64,000 nt of DNA, taken from Methylorubrum populi. GTDB lineage: Bacteria; Pseudomonadota; Alphaproteobacteria; Rhizobiales; Beijerinckiaceae. Numbering within the stretch: position 1 is the stretch's first letter; each line of letters starts with the position of its first letter. Below are positions 58,200 to 64,000 of the stretch, piece after piece. A program made the position numbers and the translations under genes. Where the stretch lies: assembly GCF_002355515.1 (NCBI RefSeq), contig NZ_AP014809.1, forward strand, positions 2,938,501 to 3,002,500, written 5' to 3'. The notes under the pieces are model-generated. The model did no database searches. It was not told the DNA's origin and worked only from the letters and a program-made list of their open reading frames with translations.

Positions 58200-58803
58200 G
58201 CGACCAGGGTAGAACGAGGTGTGAACAGGTCAACCCCGACCGAAGGTTGATCAATCCCAAACGACGAAGAACCGGAAATTCCCGCTCGACCGGATCAAGA
58301 TCGACCGCTCCTTCGTCGAGGCGGTGGACGAGCCGGGCACGGCGGCCATCGTTGGGGCCATCGCCGGCCTGGGGGCCTCCCTCGGCGCCGCGGTCACGGC
58401 CGAGGGCGTCGAGACGGAGCGGCAGCTCGGGGCGCTGCGGCTGTCCGGCTGCGGCGAGGCGCAGGGCTACCTGTTCGGCAAGCCCGCGCCCGCGGCCGAG
58501 GCCGCCGCGTTCCTGCGCCGGGGGGCCGGAACGAGGGCCGCATGACCCGGGCAGCCCCTTCGGGCCGCGGCGAGCGGCACAGGGCGGGAAGCGGGCCGCC
58601 CTAGCCCGCGCCGCGGGCGATCCGGCGGACGCCGCGCCGCGACCTTGGCGGTAGGCGACACGGCCGCTTAAGATTCCCCGCGGTACGCTCGATTCGGCGA
58701 ACGTCCGTCACGTTCGCCGCCGCCGTCGCAGGGCCGGATACCCGCGCGGCGCATCGCGGTTACCGAGACGGCGGAGCCGCGCCGGAGGCGGTCGGAGGCG
58801 CCC

Positions 58804-60150
58804 ATGGAGGCTTGGTCGACCACGGCGTTCGACGAGACCTCGCAGGCGGACCTGTTCGCGGCCTCGCCGGTCGCGGGCGGCCGCCCGCCGGTGGTGCGGT
58901 GCTGGCTGGCCTTCGACCGGGGCGGCGACGACGTCGGCGTCGCGCTGACCCTGTCCGACCGCCGCCACCTCATAGCGGATGCGTCGACCGGGTACGCCAT
59001 CGTCGGCGACGACGATTTGGTCCTGCTGCCGGATCGGTCGCGCGACGAGCTGATCTGCCTCGGGCCACCCTGGCTGCTGCCCGCGCTGCCCACCGGCTTC
59101 CGGGCCCGCGGCCTCGCCCACTGGTCCAAGCTTCTGCGGGACACGTCGCTGGCGACGTTCCGCCCGTCGCCGGAGGCCAACGCCTGCATCGCGTTCGATA
59201 TCAGGCCCGGTCCGCCGCTCGGTTGGTCGGCGCTGCACGGCGACCTGCGCGACGGGACCTTGGGCCGCCACCCGGATCGACCGGCCCCCGACGGCGTGGC
59301 CTTCCGAGGCGCGCGGGACGCGCGGCTCGTCGACGGCCTGCTTCACTTCGAGCGCGGCCGGCAGCTTGCGGAGGCGGGGAACGGCTCCGAGGCGCGCCTG
59401 GAGCGGGCGAAACGGCATCTCCGGCGCGCCGCGCAGCATTTCGCCGCCGGGCGGCAGCTCGGATGGGGCGAGGTGGCCGAACGATACCTGTCCCTGTTGG
59501 AAAGCCAGCTCTTCCGCATGAGGCAGATGGATCTGCCCGCCCTGCTTCCGCCGCGGCAAGCCGATGCGCTGTGCCTGCCGCGCCTCGGCCTGGGCGTTCA
59601 CCGCCTGATGGCCGTTCCGCTGCCGCCGTTGGCGCTGACGCGGGGGGCCGTTCCCGCGGCGGCCGGGCGGGGCGCGCGCGAGCGCCGCGAGGCGCTCTGC
59701 TTCGTCCCGCTGCATCGGCCGACGCTCCGGCGTCTCCTGCCGGGTACGCGACCCGACGCCCTGCGCGGTCAGGTCGTCTTCGGGCCGCCGGCCACGGGGA
59801 CGGCGACGACCGCCGTGCGGCTCGGCAAGGGGGCGAGCGTCGCCGTCTCGGCCATCCTCGACGGCGAGGTCCACCAGCTCCTGGGCATCGCGAGCCGTGA
59901 GCGCGCTGCCGAGACGGTGACCGTGTTCGCCGATGGCAACGGCGTCGTGGTCTCGCCCGGGGTCAAGCAGGGCAGGGTAGGGCACCCGCTGACCTTCAAG
60001 GCGACCGCTCGGGAAGGCGGGAGGCACGCGCTTCGATTCACGTTCTTGACTCGCGACCGCATCGTTTCGAAGATCCAGAGAACGGTCGAGGTTTACGAGG
60101 ACAACGGTCAGGATGGCTCGTCGGCATGGCGGTCGCCGAAAGCGGGATGA
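58804..60150 (+). CDS. hypothetical protein, first gene of the CHAT/bL21/gasdermin-like locus
   Basis: Protein of 448 residues, ATG at 58804 with CGGAGGC upstream. Three parts: a mostly beta N-terminus (VVRCWLAFDRGGDDVGVALT, VLLPDRSRDELICLGPP), a basic helical middle (RLERAKRHLRRAAQHFAAGR) and a C-terminal beta-sandwich-like part (KGASVAVSAILDGEVHQLLG, PLTFKATAREGGRHALRFTF). No family recognised. The next gene's start lies 38 bp inside it, so the two are co-translated. A carrier, scaffold or sensor for the CHAT protease is possible. Confidence 0.7.
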   Translation: MEAWSTTAFDETSQADLFAASPVAGGRPPVVRCWLAFDRGGDDVGVALTLSDRRHLIADASTGYAIVGDDDLVLLPDRSRDELICLGPPWLLPALPTGFRARGLAHWSKLLRDTSLATFRPSPEANACIAFDIRPGPPLGWSALHGDLRDGTLGRHPDRPAPDGVAFRGARDARLVDGLLHFERGRQLAEAGNGSEARLERAKRHLRRAAQHFAAGRQLGWGEVAERYLSLLESQLFRMRQMDLPALLPPRQADALCLPRLGLGVHRLMAVPLPPLALTRGAVPAAAGRGARERREALCFVPLHRPTLRRLLPGTRPDALRGQVVFGPPATGTATTAVRLGKGASVAVSAILDGEVHQLLGIASRERAAETVTVFADGNGVVVSPGVKQGRVGHPLTFKATAREGGRHALRFTFLTRDRIVSKIQRTVEVYEDNGQDGSSAWRSPKAG

Positions 60151-61366
60151 GATCGCAGCCGGCGCGTTCCGAATGCGCATCGCCACGTCCACGAGCGACC
60201 ACTCGCCCGCGAGGACCGAGGTCAGCGTCTTCGGGGCGGGGCAGCTCGACAGCCTGCGCTTCCACGGAGGCCCGCTGCGCGGTGCGCTGGCCGACGCCGT
60301 CCGCGCGTTCGCCGAGGGCCTGGCCGAGTTCGCCGGGCGCACCTGGGCACCCGAGGCCCAGGACCCGGCGTCGGCAGCGAGGCTGCAATCCTTCCAGAAC
60401 GCCGCCGTGAGCCTCTTCGGCAACCTCTTCCGCCACACGGATCCCGAGAAGGGGGCCAAGGTCCGTGCCGACCTGGACTTCTACCTCGATCACCCGAACC
60501 TCAGGTCGATCACGTTCGACAGCGACCTGGCCGGGATCCCGCTCGACGCCCTGCACTACGGGCGCGCGGGCTCGGGGTTCGACGTCGAGCGCTTCCTCGG
60601 CAGCCGGGCCCCGCTGATCCACGCGCCGAGGCCTGACAAGGAAGAGAGGGAGGCGGACGACGCCGCGCCATCCGTCGGCCTGCTCGGGTCCACGCGCGTC
60701 ACCTCCGTGTCCCGACGCGACGAGGCCAGCATCTTCGCCGTCTTCGAGGACCTCGGCGCCGCCTGCACGACGCGGGAGGACACGCCCCTGCTCGGCCTGG
60801 ACAGGGAGCCGATGGCCGTGGCCGACCTCGCGTCCCTGTTCCGCGCGCTGGGCCAGCTCAGGTCGGTCTGGCACGTCACCAGCCACATGGAAAGCTTCGC
60901 GGGCCAGCACTACTTCGTGCTCGACAACGGGCTGGAGGTCCGGCCCGACTTCTTCAGCCCGCACCAGAAGGAGGCCCGTCCCTTGGTCGGGGAGCCCCTC
61001 GTGTTCCTGAACATCTGCGCATCGGCGGCCCCCGGGGTCATCGCCGACAGCAACTTCCCGGACAACCTGCACCTCATGCAGGCGGGCGGCGTGATCGCGA
61101 CCCACTGCCTCGTCAACGAACGCTTCGCCACCGAATTCGCGCGCCGGTTCTACCGGCACGCATTCTCCCGCGCGCCCGGGATGCGCGGCGAGCGCCTGAC
61201 GGTCGCGGAGAGCCTGCATCAAGCGCGACGCGACAGCCTCCACCGGGACGGGTCCGTCGCCAGCCTCTGCTATTCCTTCCATGCCCTGGACGATTTCGCC
61301 CTGCCCGGGGCCATCGAGGGCGAGGTCGCCACGGCGCGCGGGGAAGCTCTGCATGGAGCGGCATAA
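60113..61366 (+). CDS. CHAT-domain (caspase-like) protease
   Basis: Protein of 417 residues. The C-terminal half is a caspase/separase-like CHAT domain: PLDALHYG, RSVWHVTSHMESFAGQ with catalytic His258, then PLVFLNICASAAPG with nucleophile Cys302, i.e. a His-Cys spacing of ~44, as in characterised CHAT proteases, and MQAGGVIATHCLVNE after it. The N-terminal half is a beta/alpha domain (VSVFGAGQLDSLRFHGGPLR, VRADLDFYLDHPN) typical of the region before CHAT. The ATG at 60113 has GAGG 12 nt upstream; an ATG at 60173 is an alternative. It overlaps the bL21-fusion gene by 14 bp. Confidence 0.82.
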   Translation: MARRHGGRRKRDEIAAGAFRMRIATSTSDHSPARTEVSVFGAGQLDSLRFHGGPLRGALADAVRAFAEGLAEFAGRTWAPEAQDPASAARLQSFQNAAVSLFGNLFRHTDPEKGAKVRADLDFYLDHPNLRSITFDSDLAGIPLDALHYGRAGSGFDVERFLGSRAPLIHAPRPDKEEREADDAAPSVGLLGSTRVTSVSRRDEASIFAVFEDLGAACTTREDTPLLGLDREPMAVADLASLFRALGQLRSVWHVTSHMESFAGQHYFVLDNGLEVRPDFFSPHQKEARPLVGEPLVFLNICASAAPGVIADSNFPDNLHLMQAGGVIATHCLVNERFATEFARRFYRHAFSRAPGMRGERLTVAESLHQARRDSLHRDGSVASLCYSFHALDDFALPGAIEGEVATARGEALHGAA

Positions 61367-62570
61367 GAGGGGCGGCACCGAGACGGCGGCAGCCGAGCCC
61401 GCGGTGTGGGCCGTCCTGCGGACCGGCGGGAAGCAGTACGTCGTCCGCACCGGCGACCGGCTGAACGTCGCCCGCTCGGACTACCTGGCGGCCACGGTCC
61501 GCGACGCGGACGGACGCCGCTTCCACGCGTTCGACGACATCCTCATGCTCGGCTCGGGCGAGGGCACCGTCGTCGGCAGCCCGAACGTGCCGAACGCGCG
61601 GGTCATCGCGGAACTGCTGCCCGAGAAGCGGGGACCGAAGACAGTCTCGTTCAAGAAGCGGCGGCGCCAGAACTCCCGGCGGATGCGGGGCCACCGCCAG
61701 GTCCTGCAGCCCGTGCTGATCGTCTCGGTGGAGCCAGGCGACGGGCCCTTCGGCGAGATGGCTTGGCGGAGCGTCGACCGGTCCGGACCGGCGGAGCGTG
61801 GCAGGTTGGCGGGTGCCGCCGTTCCCGACCTCCTCGCGAGCCTCCGGTGGGGTGGGCCCGGGCAGGCCGTCGAGACGCTGCGGGAGGTGGCGACAAGGTC
61901 CTGGTCCGACGTGGCGGAACGGGAGCGCCGGGAAGTGGAGAGGTCCCTCGAACCGCTCCTGACCGCACCGGACGCACGTCTGCGCGCCGCCTCGGCGCTC
62001 GCCCTGGCGACCGTCACGGGCGTCCCGGCGGGCGGGGCCACGCCGGATGCCGTGGCCGATGCCTTGACCCGGTATTTCGCGCGCACCGGACGTCGCCACT
62101 TCGCCGAGGTGGCCCTTCGGGCCGACGCCGCACGCGGCACCGGCCCGGACGGCCTCGCGCATTACCGAGCGACGGTTTCCCTGAGGGACCGGCTCGACCT
62201 GCCGTCCGGCAACGCGACGGTGCGGCTCGGGCAGGGCATCCCGGTCGCGGCGCATGTCGAGGTCAACGTCTCCGGTCCAGGGATCGACCCCGGGTCGCGG
62301 CGCGTGATCGCCCGCGGCGAGAAGCCGGCGGGAACGGTGCGCGAGGCGGTCGTCTGTTTCGGGAACGACCACAGCGTCGGGGACAGCGCGATCCTCGACG
62401 TCGTGGTGGACGGTCGGCGGATCGAGCGCCGCTTCCTTTCTCTGTCGCGGCTCGCCATCACGCGCGACCCGCCCGCCCTGCCCGGGTCCGCGAGCTGGCC
62501 GGCGGCCTACGCCGGCGGCCTGATCCCGATGCCCAACCCTCCGGCCCAGGGGTCGGCCAGCAGCCTGTAA
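61353..62570 (+). CDS. ribosomal protein bL21-like domain fused to unknown C-terminal domains
   Basis: Protein of 405 residues, ATG at 61353 with GGGGAAG upstream. Residues ~18-128 read like bL21: VWAVLRTGGKQYVVRTGDRL, ILMLGSGEGTVVGSPNVPNA, RVIAELLPEKRGPKTVSFKK and RRRQNSRRMRGHRQVLQPVL, the basic signature (K/R-rich, GHRQ) by which bL21 binds 23S rRNA. The rest is a helical region (~150-240) and a beta-sandwich-like C-terminus (RLGQGIPVAAHVEVNVSGPG). Ribosomal bL21 is ~100 residues and stands alone; this is a paralogue, not the housekeeping rplU. Confidence 0.8.
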   Translation: MERHKRGGTETAAAEPAVWAVLRTGGKQYVVRTGDRLNVARSDYLAATVRDADGRRFHAFDDILMLGSGEGTVVGSPNVPNARVIAELLPEKRGPKTVSFKKRRRQNSRRMRGHRQVLQPVLIVSVEPGDGPFGEMAWRSVDRSGPAERGRLAGAAVPDLLASLRWGGPGQAVETLREVATRSWSDVAERERREVERSLEPLLTAPDARLRAASALALATVTGVPAGGATPDAVADALTRYFARTGRRHFAEVALRADAARGTGPDGLAHYRATVSLRDRLDLPSGNATVRLGQGIPVAAHVEVNVSGPGIDPGSRRVIARGEKPAGTVREAVVCFGNDHSVGDSAILDVVVDGRRIERRFLSLSRLAITRDPPALPGSASWPAAYAGGLIPMPNPPAQGSASSL

Positions 62571-63367
62571 TCCCGCGCATCCGCCTCGGCGGTGCCGCCG
62601 TCCCGCGGCCCGCCGCCGAGGACGTCGATCCTGGTATGGGCGAGGCGCAGCCGCAACCCGGGTCCGTCGTCGCGGCGCACGAGCTCCATCAGGCGGACGC
62701 CGAAGGCCAGGGCCGTGTCCCCGGCCACCTTGACCAGCCCGCCCGCCTCCTTGCGCACCTTGTGGCCCAGGCCGAGCTTGGCCGCCTCCGCCACCACCGC
62801 CTCGGCGTCGATCACGCGGCCCTTGTCGTCCGTCCAGGACATCTCGATCTCCGGGCAGCGGTACACGTCCACGACGGCGAAGATCCGCACGGCCTCGGCG
62901 CCTTCGACGAAGGAAAGGTCCGGGGCGTTCGGCCCCAGCGCCCGGCCGAGCGCGGCGAAGTCGATGCCGTCGCGCGTGGCCTTGGAGAACCGCAGGAACA
63001 ACTTGCGCCCGCCGCTCGCCTCCGCCTTGGCCGAGATGCTCGGCAGGGTCGCGCCGGGCCAGAACCGCTCCAGGAAGGACGCGAAGATACCCCCCTCGAC
63101 CCGGCCCTCCTGGCTGTCCGAGAACGTGGCGTCGACGTCCGCGAGGCGCGCGTCGCGCGCCACCTCCGGAAGAACCAGGCCAGGCACGAGGTTGTGGAGC
63201 GCGACGGGCCCGAACGCGTCCGGCACCGCACCGCTCCCCGCCAGCAGGAGCGCTTGGCCGGGCTGCAGGTCCTCCCGTGGCACCTTGAGCAGGTTGATCC
63301 GGTGCTTGTCGAACAGCAGCCGCAGCAGCGCATCCTGGATGTCGGGTCGGAAGACCGGATCGGTCAT
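62507..63367 (-). CDS. bacterial gasdermin-like pore-forming protein (probable)
   Basis: Protein of 286 residues, ATG at 63367. The beta-alpha pattern follows bacterial gasdermins as I know them: HRINLLKVPREDLQPGQALL, LVPGLVLPEVARDARLADVD, then EGGIFASFLERFWPG and a strand/helix LFLRFSKATRDGIDFAALGR, AVRIFAVVDVYRCPEIEMSW, and LAFGVRLMEL near the end. A C-terminal tail of ~45 residues would be the autoinhibitory peptide cut by a protease. There is no Cys near the N-terminus (lipidated in some members). The CHAT protease next door matches the known protease-gasdermin pairing. The assignment rests on pattern, not a search. Confidence 0.6.
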   Translation of the reverse strand: MTDPVFRPDIQDALLRLLFDKHRINLLKVPREDLQPGQALLLAGSGAVPDAFGPVALHNLVPGLVLPEVARDARLADVDATFSDSQEGRVEGGIFASFLERFWPGATLPSISAKAEASGGRKLFLRFSKATRDGIDFAALGRALGPNAPDLSFVEGAEAVRIFAVVDVYRCPEIEMSWTDDKGRVIDAEAVVAEAAKLGLGHKVRKEAGGLVKVAGDTALAFGVRLMELVRRDDGPGLRLRLAHTRIDVLGGGPRDGGTAEADARDYRLLADPWAGGLGIGIRPPA

Positions 63368-63749
63368 GGCTGGGTCCTGTCTCGTCTTGGTCGACCGGCC
63401 GGACCCTATCACGCGGCGCCGACCCGGACAGCGCCGCGCACGCCCCGGGCCGAATCCGGGACGCGCGACATAGCGCCCCCGCACGGGTCCGGTACCTGCG
63501 TCCCGCCCGCTCGGGCGCCGGAGCCACGCGCTCGCCCGCCCCGCGAGCCGCCCGTCCCGCCCGCGCGGACAAGGAGACCCATGGCGGACGCCCGCATCCG
63601 AGGCGTCCGCGGCGGCAGCCGACGGGATCGACCCTGCGCAAGCGTCCATCGACGCACCGGGACCTGCAGCCGGGGCCCCGCGTCGCGCTCCGGTGCGGAT
63701 CGCCCCTCAACCCCGTGGCGCTCGATGCGCCGGCCCGGACCGGCCGCCG
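63368..63749. other. intergenic stretch upstream of the gasdermin-like gene
   Basis: About 380 bp of GC-rich DNA; should hold the promoter of the gasdermin-like gene. No frame is supported. Confidence 0.4.
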
Positions 63750-63971
63750 CTACGGCCCCGGGGTACCGCGTGGGCCTTGATCGCCCATGTAACGGCCCGT
63801 CGAGGCCGTGGAGGTCAGGATCTGCCTGCCGACGACGCCGCACGCCCCCGCGACCGCGATGGCCACCAGGATGCGCAGGAACGTTCTCCGCGCGGCCGCC
63901 CGAACCCCTGGCCGGACGCGGCGCCTTCGTCCCGCGTTCCTGGATGTCCAGGCATGGCGTTCCGCGCGCAT
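63750..63971 (-). CDS. small basic protein with one transmembrane segment
   Basis: Protein of 73 residues, ATG at 63971 with GGAGAG upstream. A strongly basic N-terminus (RNAGRRRRVRPGVRAAARRT) is followed by one hydrophobic helix (FLRILVAIAVAGACGVVGR) and a Gly/Pro/Thr-rich tail. It looks like a single-pass inner-membrane protein with the N-terminus in the cytosol. No family recognised. Confidence 0.5.
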   Translation of the reverse strand: MRAERHAWTSRNAGRRRRVRPGVRAAARRTFLRILVAIAVAGACGVVGRQILTSTASTGRYMGDQGPRGTPGP

Positions 63972-64000
63972 GCGAACTCTCCGGTCTCGCGGATACACGC

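Larger units (their letters stand above)
56913..58281 (-). mobile_element. IS200/IS605-type element with tnpB only
   Basis: The element splits the EAL codons AAG|TTC, with TTC present on both sides (56910-56912 and 58279-58281), so the edges are 56913-58281 or 56910-58278 (1369 bp). No other duplication is seen, as expected for the single-strand mechanism. A hairpin (CGCCGCC / GGCGGCG, 56959-56976) sits near the right end. A TCAACC / GGTTGA hairpin (58230-58250) sits near the left end. There is no tnpA, so movement would need help in trans. Confidence 0.85.
54593..58545 (+). pseudogene. GAF-PAS-PAS-GGDEF-EAL cyclic-di-GMP protein, frameshifted and split by an IS
   Basis: Would be a cyclic-di-GMP turnover protein with two sensory parts. 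Frame one (54593 to ~55411) has a GAF domain (AERLTALRSLGILGSPPDPD, VSLVDAERQWFVAGVG) and a PAS domain. The homology continues in another frame (~55412-55908) with a second PAS, and in a third with GGDEF (HDPLTGLANR, RLGGDEFAVL) and EAL (FEALIRWTHPTRG). At SYLRKF the EAL is cut by an insertion at ~56912; PLDRIKIDRSFVEAV resumes at 58281 and ends 58545. The GGDEF and EAL motifs themselves are intact. Two indels plus the insertion make it a pseudogene, unless the indels are sequencing errors. Confidence 0.85.

Noticed and set aside
61113..63710. Very long minus-strand open frame across the bL21 and gasdermin-like genes
   Set aside because: It covers several real genes in other frames and is Arg/Ala/Gly/Pro-rich without any domain.

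Overview
The window is high-GC alphaproteobacterial DNA. The proteins recognised in the first 20.9 kb (Acs, ActP, PurH, SseA, an RhlE-type helicase, GyrB) and the gene style fit a Methylobacterium/Methylorubrum-type rhizobiale. That is an inference from remembered family sequences; no search was run.

Positions 1-20,855 look like ordinary chromosome. In order they hold the 3' end of acs with a DUF485-actP acetate uptake pair, an MFS carrier, purH, a heparinase II/III family gene, sseA, an RTX protein with a conspicuously AT-rich upstream region, a DEAD-box helicase, small orphan genes, an IS630-family element with both ends visible, an acyl-CoA thioesterase, a metallo-hydrolase and gyrB.

From about 20.87 kb to the end the window is accessory. 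It starts with an iterated motif next to gyrB and then runs through several modules. (1) 21.5-27.6 kb: an eight-gene minus-strand operon with an FRG-domain protein, two PfkB-kinase/nucleoside-deoxyribosyltransferase fusions, two paralogous small proteins, a QueC-like PP-loop enzyme and an OGG-like glycosylase, with a divergent XRE regulator flanked by an 18-bp perfect inverted repeat. This looks like a nucleotide- or base-modifying conflict system. (2) 28.1-29.5 kb: a junkyard of truncated genes (copA N-terminus, a KwaB-like DUF4868 gene, an MFS tail). (3) 29.6-41.3 kb: metal resistance, with a His-rich periplasmic protein, a CzcB/CzcA-type RND pump, ChrB/ChrA chromate genes, DUF1259 and Cj0069-like proteins. 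(4) 41.6-44.6 kb: a three-gene ABC-3C type conflict system. (5) 45.5-47.8 kb: an overlapping nucleotidyltransferase/dNTP triphosphohydrolase pair. (6) 48.3-54 kb: unknown genes, a tnpB relic and a small acidic gene not previously obvious. (7) 54.6-58.5 kb: a GAF-PAS-GGDEF-EAL gene broken by two frameshifts and by a tnpB-only IS200/IS605-type insertion. (8) 58.8-63.4 kb: an unknown protein, a CHAT protease, a protein carrying a ribosomal protein bL21-like domain, and a convergent gasdermin-like gene.

Modules 1 and 8 are the strongest candidates for little-described biology. Module 8 pairs a protease with a probable pore former, as in bacterial gasdermin defence, and adds an unexpected bL21-like domain that could link it to the ribosome. 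Module 1 combines base salvage and modification chemistries with a DNA-glycosylase fold and a defence-associated FRG domain.
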